In this document: positions 49,387-58,353 of the stretch, one piece after another | Layout of the letters: every line of letters starts with the position of its first letter | How positions within the stretch are numbered: position 1 is the stretch's first letter | Assembly (NCBI RefSeq): GCF_003418935.1 | Contig: NZ_QVMT01000001.1 | Span: 846,063-910,062, forward strand | DNA length: 64,000 nucleotides | Source of the DNA: Emticicia sp. C21 | Lineage (GTDB): Bacteria > Bacteroidota > Bacteroidia > Cytophagales > Spirosomataceae | Reading direction: 5' to 3' | Made by a program: the position numbers and the translations under genes | Notes under the pieces: generated by a model | Database searches by the model: none | What the model was told of the DNA's origin: nothing | Seen by the model: the letters and a program-made list of their open reading frames with translations, nothing else

Positions 49387-50352
49387 ATGACTCAAACACT
49401 TCAAATATCGGTCGTTATACCTTTATATAACGAAGCAGAATCTTTGCCCGAACTTCATGACTGGATTGTGAGGGTAATGCAGGAAAATAACTTTACTTAC
49501 GAAATTCTTTTTGTTGACGATGGCAGTAATGATGGCTCATGGGAGGTCATTCAGAATCTTGCCCATAAAAATACCAAAGTCAGGGGCTTTAAATTTGTGC
49601 GTAATTACGGTAAAACAGCTGCCCTGCAAACAGCCTTTGCACAGGCCAAAGGCAATGTAGTGATTACGATGGATGCTGACTTACAGGATAGCCCCGACGA
49701 AATACCGGAACTATACCGCATGATTACCGAAGATAAGTATGATCTGGTATCAGGCTGGAAAAAGAAACGCTACGACCCAATCACTAAAACGCTTCCTACC
49801 AAGTTGTTTAATGCAGTATCCCGTTGGGTATCAGGTGTATATTTACATGACTTTAATTGCGGTCTGAAAGCCTATCAATCACGAGTTGTAAAAAATATAA
49901 CGATTTATGGCGAAATGCATCGGAATATACCCATTATCGCCAAATGGAATGGTTTCAAGAAAATAGGTGAAAAGGTAGTGCAACACCGCCCGCGTAAATA
50001 TGGTAGCACTAAATTTGGCTTAGAGCGCTTCATTTTTGGTTTTCTTGATTTATTGACCGTAGCATTTGTCAATAAATTCGGCCGCCGCCCCATGCATTTT
50101 TTTGGTACTATGGGTGTGCTATCGTTCGTAATAGGAAGTTTAATGGCCTTATATCTGCTTTTTGAAAAACTCTATAACATCAGCCAGGGACTTCGCTATC
50201 GTAATGTGACTGACAATCCGTTTTTCTTTTTAGCCTTAGTGGCTATTATCATCGGTTCGCAGCTATTTCTGGCAGGCTTTATTGGCGAATTATTTGTGAA
50301 ACAAACCTTTAAAAAAGACGAATATTTAATCGAAGAAAAAACAGAGCAATAA
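49387..50352 (+). CDS. Polyprenyl-phosphate glycosyltransferase, GT2 family (DPM/GtrB-like)
   Basis: This 321-aa membrane-anchored GT2 enzyme transfers a sugar from a nucleotide donor to polyprenyl phosphate. The start chosen is ATG (MTQTLQISVVIPLYNEAESL); a TTG nine bases upstream is possible. Motifs: DDGSNDGS, the donor/metal motif VVITMDADLQDSPDEIPELY, and the acceptor region GLKAYQSRV. Two C-terminal membrane helices follow (GVLSFVIGSLMALYLLF, FFLALVAIIIGSQLFLAGFI). The sugar is unknown. It is close to trmN6 and the M28 peptidase. Confidence 0.9.
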   Translation: MTQTLQISVVIPLYNEAESLPELHDWIVRVMQENNFTYEILFVDDGSNDGSWEVIQNLAHKNTKVRGFKFVRNYGKTAALQTAFAQAKGNVVITMDADLQDSPDEIPELYRMITEDKYDLVSGWKKKRYDPITKTLPTKLFNAVSRWVSGVYLHDFNCGLKAYQSRVVKNITIYGEMHRNIPIIAKWNGFKKIGEKVVQHRPRKYGSTKFGLERFIFGFLDLLTVAFVNKFGRRPMHFFGTMGVLSFVIGSLMALYLLFEKLYNISQGLRYRNVTDNPFFFLALVAIIIGSQLFLAGFIGELFVKQTFKKDEYLIEEKTEQ

Positions 50353-50374
50353 CTCATCAAACCCAGCAAACTAT

Positions 50375-51673
50375 ATGAAAATCATCAGACTGTCCCTTAT
50401 CCTCTTTTGTATCACGTATGTCTCTCAGGCTCAAAAGGTCAATAAACTCATTAAAGAAGATGAAGTAAAACGTATCATCAGCACCCTGGCTGCTGACGAT
50501 ATGATGGGTAGAAGTTCCATGCATCCACAGCAAATTGAAAAAGCTACAGCTTTTATTGCTGACGAATTTAAGAAAATCGGTTTACAGCCATTGAAAGGAG
50601 CAAACGATTTCAGACAGGAGTTCCCAATTACCAAGATAGATGGATTTGAAAGAGCGGAGGTAATGATTAACGGACAGGTGATTCCGAAAGATAAATACAT
50701 CTTTATGTCGGATAATGAAGAAATCAACTGGACATCCAATATCCCTGTGGTAATTGTAGGTGCGGGAGATACTTTTTCACCCAACCAATACATGAGCGAT
50801 TCTACCAGTAAAATCGTGGTGATTGACGCCGCACATGAAGCAAAACTGGCAGGTCTGAAACGTTTTATGGGTCGTGCAAGGTTATTGTCGAAGCCTTATC
50901 CAAAAATCGCAGGCAATATTCTATTTGTATCAGGTATCGGTTCGGTAGATAATTATTCGGTAAAAATCAAACAACGCAAAGAAGCGTTTATGATGACTAA
51001 TGTAGTGGGTGTATTGCCGGGTAAAAGCAAACCTGATGAAATGGTTGTCTTTTCAGGCCACTATGATCATTTAGGGATTCAAAAAGCCGTAGATGGTGAC
51101 TCTATTGCCAATGGTGCTGATGATGATGCTTCGGGTACAACGGCAGTTATCACTCTAGCCAACTATTTCAAAAAGCTAAAAAATAATGAGAGGACTATCG
51201 TATTTGCCGCTTTCACGGCAGAAGAAATCGGTGGTTTTGGCTCAAAATATTTCTCGCAACAATTAGATGCTGATAAAGTAGTGGCCATGTTTAATATCGA
51301 AATGATAGGTAAAGCGTCTAAATGGGGTATTAATTCAGCGTTCATTACAGGCTTTGAGCGCTCGGATTTCGGAACTATCTTACAGAAAAACCTGAAAGGC
51401 ACAGCCTTTACGTTTAATCCGGACCCTTATCCGCAACAAAACCTTTTCTATCGTTCGGATAACGCGACTCTTGCGCGCCTGGGAGTTCCTGCTCATACTA
51501 TCTCTACCGACCAGATTGATTCTGATAAATTGTATCATAGCGTGAACGACGAAGTAGAATCATTAGATATTCAGAATATTGTGGCTACCATCAGAGCCAT
51601 CGCCCTAAGTTCTCAGACAATTGTGGCGGGGACTGATACGCCGACTCGGATTGATAAGAGTACGGTGAAATAA
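50375..51673 (+). CDS. Secreted M28-family metallopeptidase
   Basis: This 432-aa protein has a signal peptide (IIRLSLILFCITYVSQAQ) and an M28 zinc aminopeptidase core. The zinc ligands are in VVFSGHYDHLG, IANGADDDASGTTA (bridging Asp) and FTAEEIGGFGSKYF (catalytic Glu), with a final His at LYHSVNDE. A PA-like insert lies in the middle. Such enzymes cut N-terminal residues in the periplasm or outside. It is 22 bp after the GT2 gene and precedes a family B element. Confidence 0.9.
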   Translation: MKIIRLSLILFCITYVSQAQKVNKLIKEDEVKRIISTLAADDMMGRSSMHPQQIEKATAFIADEFKKIGLQPLKGANDFRQEFPITKIDGFERAEVMINGQVIPKDKYIFMSDNEEINWTSNIPVVIVGAGDTFSPNQYMSDSTSKIVVIDAAHEAKLAGLKRFMGRARLLSKPYPKIAGNILFVSGIGSVDNYSVKIKQRKEAFMMTNVVGVLPGKSKPDEMVVFSGHYDHLGIQKAVDGDSIANGADDDASGTTAVITLANYFKKLKNNERTIVFAAFTAEEIGGFGSKYFSQQLDADKVVAMFNIEMIGKASKWGINSAFITGFERSDFGTILQKNLKGTAFTFNPDPYPQQNLFYRSDNATLARLGVPAHTISTDQIDSDKLYHSVNDEVESLDIQNIVATIRAIALSSQTIVAGTDTPTRIDKSTVK

Positions 51674-51689
51674 TAGGGGCATTTTATAG

Positions 51690-51826
51690 TAACGGCGACT
51701 GAAGTCACCGCCTAAGATAACAACGGAATATTTTATATGTAAGCCGGACCGCGCGGCGGCCGCTTAAGTCCGGCGATGTGTGAAAAATACCTTTGTTTGC
51801 TTAGACGGCGACTTCAGTCGCTGATA
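51690..51826. repeat. Family B element, copy B4, with a GC-rich insertion
   Basis: Left hairpin CGGCGACTGAAGTCACCG, arm CTAAGATAACAACGG, central half-palindromes GCCGGAC (51743-51749) and TTAAGTCCGGC (51764-51774), arm CCTTTGTTTGCTTAG and right hairpin CGGCGACTTCAGTCGC follow the B1 layout. Between GCCGGAC and TTAAGTCCGGC, which are contiguous in B1, is the 14-base block CGCGCGGCGGCCGC (51750-51763). This contains the same 11-mer GCGGCGGCCGC as the A1 centre. Confidence 0.88.
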
Positions 51827-52008
51827 CTAATAGTAATAGTTCCATACAATCATTCCTTCCACACAATAATCAACCAAATCTTTCGTATGTTAGGTATCAT
51901 TTGCAAGGGTGAAAGGTAGATAAAATGATATTTTAACCTGCTAACCTTTTGCAACAATACACAAAAATGCTTACGTTTGCTTTAATATAACACCCTTTCC
52001 TCACCAAG

Positions 52009-54339
52009 ATGAAGTTTACATTCCCGGAATTAGAAGCAGGTAGATTTAAAAAATTAATTTCAAGGATCTGGAAGTTTACAGGATTTGCGGCGCTCGCCTT
52101 TGTGGTGTATCTGATAGCCGTAAGTTTCAACTTGTTCTGGCTATTCGGTAAAATGCCAAGCCCTGAAGAAATCGAAAATCCGAAAAGTGATGTGGCATCT
52201 GAAATTATCTCTGCTGATGGAAAAGTAATTGGTAAGTTTCTGTACGAAAACCGTAGTCCTATCGAGTTCAGTGAACTCTCTCCCAATATTATTAATGCCC
52301 TGGTAGCAACCGAAGATGTTCGTTTCACGGTGCATTCGGGTATCGATGCCCGCAGTACCCTTCGTGTGGTAACTGGTCTTTTTACCGGTCAGAGAAAAGG
52401 GGGTGGTAGTACTATTTCACAACAGCTGGCAAAAAACCTGTTTAAGCTGCGTGAAATTGACTACTATAAAGGCCCTTTATATTCAGTACTGGGTATCAGA
52501 CAGATTATTATCAAGACCAAAGAATGGATAACCGCCATTAAATTGGAAAGAAGGTATACCAAGCAGGAGATTATGGAGAAATACCTGAACACCATCGAAT
52601 TCAGTAGTGGTGCTTTCGGTATTCGTTCGGCTACTAAAACGTATTTCAAAAAAGAACCAAGTGAAGTAACACTGGAAGAAGCCGCTGTATTGGTAGGTAT
52701 GATTCAGAATCCGTCGCGCTTTAATCCTAAGTTTCATCCACAGGCTTCAAAAGCCCGTCGGAATATCGTTTTCGACCAGATGGTAAAATATGATAAGTTG
52801 TCTCCAGCCAAAGCAGAATCTCTAAAGAAAGTAGCTATTACCTTAAATTATCAACCTGAAAGCCATAATACCGGCCCTGCACCTTATTTCAGAGAGTTTC
52901 TGAAAGGTTGGCTAAAAGAAGAAATTGCCAAAGAGGGCTACGAGCCTGACGACATTTACACTAAAGGTTTTAAGATTTATACAACCATAGACTCCCGGAT
53001 GCAGGTGTATGCAGAAGAAGCCTTGCGGGAAAATATGAGAGAGCAGCAGAAGAAATTCTACGAACACTGGAAAGGGCGTAATCCTTGGACGATTGAAAAA
53101 GCGGGTACTTCTGGTGTCTATACCGAAATTCCAAACTTCATCCAGAACATTGCTAAGACAACCCCTCGCTATCGCGAATTAAGAGAGGAATATGATGGAG
53201 ATATGGATAAAGTATGGAAAGAGATGAATCGCCCGACTAGGATGCGCGTATTTTCCTGGAATGGTGAAAGAGATACAGTGATGTCGTCGATGGATTCTAT
53301 CAGATATTATAAGTATTACTTACATTCAAGCTTCTTAGCGATGGATCCGCGTAACGGGCAGATTAAGGCTTGGGTGGGTGGTATCAACTACAAATATTTT
53401 AAATATGACCACGTAAAACAGGGGAAAAGACAACCGGGCTCAACATTCAAGCCATTTGTGTATGTTACAGCTATTGATAATGGTTTCTCAACCTGTGAGC
53501 ACGTAGTTGACCAACCTATTACAATTTCAGTACCGGGGGGCAGTTGGACACCTAAAAACTCTGATGGGGTTTATAGCTACAGGTCTCTTACTCTCCGACA
53601 GGCATTAGGACAGTCTATTAATACCGTCAGCGCCTATCTGATTAACCAGTTTAAAGCAGGGAATGTGATAAATTATGCCCACAAACTAGGTATCAAGAGT
53701 AAACTCGATGAAGTACCCGCGCTTTGTCTGGGCATCAGTAATGTTTCTCTCTATGAAATGCTGGCAGGTTATTGTGTTTTTGCCAACTCAGGTAAATATA
53801 CCGAACCTATATTTGTAACACGTATTGAAGATAAAAACGGAGAGTTAATAAAAGAATATTATTCTGACAGCAAAGAGGTAATCAGTCAGGAGACAGCTTA
53901 TAAAATGATACACCTCATGCGTGGGGCTACCCAACCGGGTGGTACTGCCTATGGTGGGCTATCAAGATACGGGGTTTTAGAGGGCAATGAAATTGCCGCC
54001 AAAACAGGTACAACTTCTAACTATTCTGACGGTTGGTTTATGGGCATTACTCCTACATTGGTGGCAGGTGGCTGGACTGGTGGAGATGACCCGACCATTC
54101 ACTTCCGGACAATTGCCCTGGGGCAAGGTGCGAGAGTATCATTACCTACCTGGGGGGGGTTCTTTCAACGGGTATATGCTGATAAGAATCTGGAATACAA
54201 AAAGGGCTCATTCCTAAAGCCCTCTACTGTCTCAATATCCGGTGACTGTGTGTTTGCCGCTGGAGAAGGGTATCATATTGATTCGACTCAAAAGTATACC
54301 CCGCCCACTGCAAAACCCGCTGATGATGACCAATTATAG
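52009..54339 (+). CDS. Penicillin-binding protein 1A-type bifunctional peptidoglycan synthase
   Basis: This 776-aa class A PBP has a short N-terminal membrane helix (GFAALAFVVYLIAVSFNLFW), the GT51 glycosyltransferase domain with catalytic Glu102 in VATEDVRFTVHSGID and GGSTISQQLAKNLF, and the transpeptidase domain with SxxK at Ser478 (RQPGSTFKPFVY), SxN in GQSINTVSAY, and KTG at K665 (AAKTGTTSNYSDGWFMG). It builds glycan strands and cross-links peptides in the periplasm. A hairpin terminator follows at 54626. Confidence 0.94.
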   Translation: MKFTFPELEAGRFKKLISRIWKFTGFAALAFVVYLIAVSFNLFWLFGKMPSPEEIENPKSDVASEIISADGKVIGKFLYENRSPIEFSELSPNIINALVATEDVRFTVHSGIDARSTLRVVTGLFTGQRKGGGSTISQQLAKNLFKLREIDYYKGPLYSVLGIRQIIIKTKEWITAIKLERRYTKQEIMEKYLNTIEFSSGAFGIRSATKTYFKKEPSEVTLEEAAVLVGMIQNPSRFNPKFHPQASKARRNIVFDQMVKYDKLSPAKAESLKKVAITLNYQPESHNTGPAPYFREFLKGWLKEEIAKEGYEPDDIYTKGFKIYTTIDSRMQVYAEEALRENMREQQKKFYEHWKGRNPWTIEKAGTSGVYTEIPNFIQNIAKTTPRYRELREEYDGDMDKVWKEMNRPTRMRVFSWNGERDTVMSSMDSIRYYKYYLHSSFLAMDPRNGQIKAWVGGINYKYFKYDHVKQGKRQPGSTFKPFVYVTAIDNGFSTCEHVVDQPITISVPGGSWTPKNSDGVYSYRSLTLRQALGQSINTVSAYLINQFKAGNVINYAHKLGIKSKLDEVPALCLGISNVSLYEMLAGYCVFANSGKYTEPIFVTRIEDKNGELIKEYYSDSKEVISQETAYKMIHLMRGATQPGGTAYGGLSRYGVLEGNEIAAKTGTTSNYSDGWFMGITPTLVAGGWTGGDDPTIHFRTIALGQGARVSLPTWGGFFQRVYADKNLEYKKGSFLKPSTVSISGDCVFAAGEGYHIDSTQKYTPPTAKPADDDQL

Positions 54340-54353
54340 TTAATACAAGTTTA

Positions 54354-54548
54354 TTAAGCTGCCATTGGTACAAAGTCCATATCTGGTACTGCTTCTACTT
54401 CAGTAGATTCAACGACCATATAAGCGGTCTTAGGTTGTTTTCTCTTAGCTGCGAATTCATTCCAGTTTGATATTACAACGCTTATTCCGCAGACCAGACT
54501 CAATATTATATACGGAATTTGGATTAGTATAACAAAGAAGTGTGACAT
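54354..54548 (-). CDS. Small membrane protein, 64 aa
   Basis: The protein has one N-terminal hydrophobic helix (FVILIQIPYIILSLVCGISV) and a basic then acidic tail. No family is recognised. It is convergent with PBP1A (gap 14 bp), and the PBP1A transcript would cross it if the terminator at 54626 is the one used, making it antisense to that mRNA. Confidence 0.5.
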   Translation of the reverse strand: MSHFFVILIQIPYIILSLVCGISVVISNWNEFAAKRKQPKTAYMVVESTEVEAVPDMDFVPMAA

Positions 54549-54625
54549 ACAAATATTAGTTTCATGGTATTGCCATAAATAACTAAAATTCTATGCCATA
54601 GGAATTATATGGATAGAAATAGAAA

Positions 54626-54652
54626 GGTGAGGAAAATAATCCTCATCTTTTT
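54626..54652 (+). terminator. Intrinsic terminator beyond the small membrane gene, + strand
   Basis: GGTGAGGA (54626-54633) pairs with TCCTCATC (54640-54647) with one wobble, followed by a run of T. The nearest + strand gene upstream is PBP1A, whose stop is 290 bp away on the far side of the opposite-strand gene. Confidence 0.75.
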
Positions 54653-55007
54653 GTTTATTGATATATGATCGCAGAAATATCAGGCTCATTAATAATCCTA
54701 TTAAGACAAAATCTATGCCAATTGGCAAGATATTAAACAAGTGCTAACCTAATATAGCCTGAGAATTAGTCACATAGTCAAAGACCCCGATTTAGTAAAA
54801 TTCTATCCTTAATACTCCTTTAATCCCTCCCTACTTAACAATTGCTTAATAAACCGGTAACATTCGCAGAATACTAAAAGCCTACTTTTGCGCTTGAAAA
54901 TTAATAAAATCAAAGCTTTACCGAACAAAGTGCAGGGAATTTCATCAACTGATAGTGCTAGTCTTCTAATTATCTATTATTCCATTTTTTGGCCCGATTT
55001 CTCAAAA

Positions 55008-55045
55008 GATTTAAAACGTTTGCAGAACGATTTAAAACGTTTGCA
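55008..55045 (+). promoter_or_regulatory. Tandem LacI-like operator upstream of susC-susD
   Basis: GATTTAAAACGTTTGCA occurs at 55008-55024 and again at 55029-55045, 21 bp apart centre to centre (two helical turns). Its centre AAACGTTT is the palindromic core of LacI-family operators. A TACTTTTG box lies at 54883-54890. The 54549-55287 gap has no supported gene. The regulator is not in the window. Confidence 0.65.
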
Positions 55046-55287
55046 TAAAAAAACGTAAGAATAATAATATTTTTTATTGTTAAAATGCAACAGATTTTAA
55101 GAAATTAGCAACTAAACACCGATAATCTGAAGATTCATAGCTACCTGAACAGAAGCAGCCATTACTGTCGCTGACTCTGCAGGTCGGAATTGTTTCTCTT
55201 TTCTTTATGCACTATTATTTATCGAAATACCTCACCCTTTGTAAGTCAATTGCTAAAACAATTAATTGTTTAATTAACCATTACATC

Positions 55288-58200
55288 ATGAAACACCTTT
55301 CTACCTCTCCCCCACCGTTGAAGTACCTGTTGGGAGTAATTTTGTTTGCTGCTGTGTGTATGCCACAGGTATATGCGCAAAAAGCAATATTCGCCAGTGT
55401 GAAAGACTCACGTAGCGTAAGCAACGTTGATAGTAAAATTGTAGAACTTACCGTAAAAGGCAAGGTAACAGATGCCGGAACAGGCGAGCCTCTAGTAGGT
55501 TGTAGTGTTATTCTGAAAGGTACACAAAAAGGTACGACTACTGATGTAAACGGTAGCTACTCAATTACAGTACCCGACGAAAAATCAGTATTAGTATTTG
55601 GTTTTATTGGCTATACCAAACAAGAGGTTACAGTTGGCAACAACTCTACACTTGATGTACAGTTGAAGTCTGAAGCGGCTGATCTGGCACAAGTAGTAGT
55701 AATTGGTTATGGTAGCGCTGCTAAAAAAGATATGACAGGTGCCGTAAAATCGTTGAAAAGCAGCGAGTTTAACAAGGGTATCATCAACTCGCCTGAGCAA
55801 TTATTACAGGGTAAAGTAGCGGGTGTAAACGTTACTTCGGCTAGTGGTGAGCCTGGTGCTTCACAAAGCATTACTATCCGTGGTCCGGGAGGGCTTCGTA
55901 CAGGTAGTACACCTTTATTTATCCTGGATGGTATGGCTTTGGATAACTCTAGCACAGGTGGCGCCACCAACCCATTGACATTCCTGAACCCACAGGATAT
56001 TGAGTCGATAGACGTATTGAAAGATGCTTCTGCTACCGCTATCTACGGTTCGCGTGGGGCCAATGGCGTAGTTTTAATCACTACCAAAAAAGGCAAAGCA
56101 GGTTTCGGAACTCTTACCTATTCAGGAAGCGTGGGTATCTCAAAAATCGCAAGAGCTTTACCGGTTTTTACGGCTGATGAGTTCAGAACTCAGGTAAAAG
56201 CTGTAGGTGGTGTATTAGAAGACTTAAACGGAAATACCGACTGGCAAAAAGAAGTAACACAAACAGCTGTTACTCAAAACCACAACTTATCTTTTGGTGG
56301 TGGTGCTGATAAATTGACCTATTACGGTTCATTTGGCATTCAGAATCAGGAAGGGATTTTGAAAAACAGTAATCTGAATCGTTATACAGGTCGTATCAAC
56401 GTTTCACAAAAATTCCTGGACGACCGTCTGACAGTTGATGTAAATCTGAATGCTACTTATACTTCCAATTCAAGACCTCCGACCGAAAGCATGATTGGTG
56501 GCGCTATCTCGGCAAACCCAACGTATCCTGCCTATGATGCCACTACCGGTAAACCTAAGAATTATCCGAACTTTACTAATCCATTAATCACGCTTCGTTT
56601 ACAGAAAGATGCTTCGACCATCAACCGTGTCATTGGTAATATCTCTCCATCGTTCAAAATCACTAAAGATTTAGTATATAAACTAAACTTCGGTATCGAT
56701 AACTCGACAGGGGTACGTGATATTCAATCATTGGCTAATGTAGAACCACAACAAGATGGGAGATTAGAAACGTATAACACCTGGAACAGAAATAAGTTGA
56801 TAGAAAACTACCTGACTTATACCCTGAACACAGGTGCGCACAACATGACAGCTTTGGTGGGTCATTCATACCAGAAAATCTTTGTACAAGGTCGCAATAC
56901 AAGTATCAACAAATTCCCGATTACAGACATCGAGCCTATTTATAATCCGGGTTTAGGTCAGGAGTTGACTCTGGCCAATAATAAACCGGGTGGCTATGCC
57001 CTGGTAAATGAGCTACAATCGTTCTTCGGTCGTGTGAATTACCAATACAAAGACAAGTATCTGGCTACTGCAACCGTACGTGCCGATGGTTCTTCTAAAT
57101 TCGGTGCCAACAATAAATATGGGGTATTCCCATCGTTCTCATTAGGTTGGAGAATCTCGGAAGAAGAGTTTATGAAAAATGCAGGTTTCACAGATTTGAA
57201 ACTGAGAGCAGGTTGGGGACAAACCGGTAACCAGGAGATTCCGGCAAAAATTACGCAGGCCTTGTTTACTTCGCAAGTATCGGCTTCAACAAGTTATCCA
57301 TTATACCCAACAGGTGCATTCCCTGCCGGAACTTCCTATACGCGTTTAGCTAACCCGAATATTCAGTGGGAGGTTTCCACACAAACAAACGTAGGTTTGG
57401 ATTTTGGATTGTTCCGTGGTGCATTAACAGGGGCGATTGATTACTTCGATAAAGTATCTAACAATATTCTATTAGAAGTAATTCCTGCTGATCCGGTTCA
57501 GCCGGCAGGTACTTTCTGGACTAACGTTGAAGATATGAAAATTTCTAACAAAGGTCTTGAGATCGAATTAAACTACCGCTATTCAGCAGGTAACGGATTA
57601 AGATTTGATATTGGTGGTAACGTTACATTTATCAAAAATATCGTTAAAAACTCTCCTTATACCGTTATTCCATCAGGTAATGCTTCCGGTTCTGGTTTGA
57701 CTTCTGCAACCATCAATGGTTATGTAAGCGGACAACCAATCGGTACATTCTTCCTGAAAGAATTTACAGGATTTGATGATAAAGGTATCAGTACATACAG
57801 AGACGTAAATGGTGACGGTGTAGTAGGTGATAACGATCGTATTGCAGCAGGTAGCGCCTTACCAACCAGACAATACAATATCAATGGTAATATCGCTTTC
57901 AAAGGTTTCGATCTTGCGGTGAACTTCAATGGTGTATCTGGTAACAAAATCTATGATAATACAGCTAATGCTAACTTCTATAAACTGAGATTATCGAAAA
58001 GCCTGAACACTACTCCTGAGGCAATTGCTAATGCCAACGAATCGATCAATAACTCAGCTCCGGTATCTACCAGATTCCTGAAAGATGGTGCATTCTTCCG
58101 TTTGAACAACTTGTCGTTAGGGTATAATGTAAATACCAAAGCTATCGGCCTTGGCAAGTGGGTGAATGGTTTGAGATTGTCAGTAACCGGACAAAACCTG

Positions 58201-58341
58201 TTTGTAATTACTAAATATGATGGCTTCGACCCTGAAGTAAACATTGATAGAACTATCGGAGGTATTACTTCTTATGGTATCGATTATTTAAGTTATCCTA
58301 AAGCACGTTCGGTAGTATTCGGCCTGAACGTAACATTATAA
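55288..58341 (+). CDS. SusC/RagA-family TonB-linked outer-membrane transporter
   Basis: This 1017-aa protein starts at MKHLSTSPPPLKYLLG (55288); the upstream in-frame 27 codons look like leader. A signal peptide ends YAQ. A CarboxypepD_reg domain (about 48-120: VKGKVTDAGTGEPLVGCSVI) precedes the plug (VVVIGYGSAAKKDMTGAVKS, SQSITIRGPGGLRTGSTPLF, GSRGANGVVLITTKKGKAG) and the barrel. It is the TonB-driven half of a SusCD pair that imports glycans or peptides, with SusD 12 bp downstream. No CAZyme is adjacent, so the ligand cannot be inferred. The promoter region holds a tandem LacI-like operator. Confidence 0.95.
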   Translation: MKHLSTSPPPLKYLLGVILFAAVCMPQVYAQKAIFASVKDSRSVSNVDSKIVELTVKGKVTDAGTGEPLVGCSVILKGTQKGTTTDVNGSYSITVPDEKSVLVFGFIGYTKQEVTVGNNSTLDVQLKSEAADLAQVVVIGYGSAAKKDMTGAVKSLKSSEFNKGIINSPEQLLQGKVAGVNVTSASGEPGASQSITIRGPGGLRTGSTPLFILDGMALDNSSTGGATNPLTFLNPQDIESIDVLKDASATAIYGSRGANGVVLITTKKGKAGFGTLTYSGSVGISKIARALPVFTADEFRTQVKAVGGVLEDLNGNTDWQKEVTQTAVTQNHNLSFGGGADKLTYYGSFGIQNQEGILKNSNLNRYTGRINVSQKFLDDRLTVDVNLNATYTSNSRPPTESMIGGAISANPTYPAYDATTGKPKNYPNFTNPLITLRLQKDASTINRVIGNISPSFKITKDLVYKLNFGIDNSTGVRDIQSLANVEPQQDGRLETYNTWNRNKLIENYLTYTLNTGAHNMTALVGHSYQKIFVQGRNTSINKFPITDIEPIYNPGLGQELTLANNKPGGYALVNELQSFFGRVNYQYKDKYLATATVRADGSSKFGANNKYGVFPSFSLGWRISEEEFMKNAGFTDLKLRAGWGQTGNQEIPAKITQALFTSQVSASTSYPLYPTGAFPAGTSYTRLANPNIQWEVSTQTNVGLDFGLFRGALTGAIDYFDKVSNNILLEVIPADPVQPAGTFWTNVEDMKISNKGLEIELNYRYSAGNGLRFDIGGNVTFIKNIVKNSPYTVIPSGNASGSGLTSATINGYVSGQPIGTFFLKEFTGFDDKGISTYRDVNGDGVVGDNDRIAAGSALPTRQYNINGNIAFKGFDLAVNFNGVSGNKIYDNTANANFYKLRLSKSLNTTPEAIANANESINNSAPVSTRFLKDGAFFRLNNLSLGYNVNTKAIGLGKWVNGLRLSVTGQNLFVITKYDGFDPEVNIDRTIGGITSYGIDYLSYPKARSVVFGLNVTL

Positions 58342-58353
58342 AATTTTAGAAAT

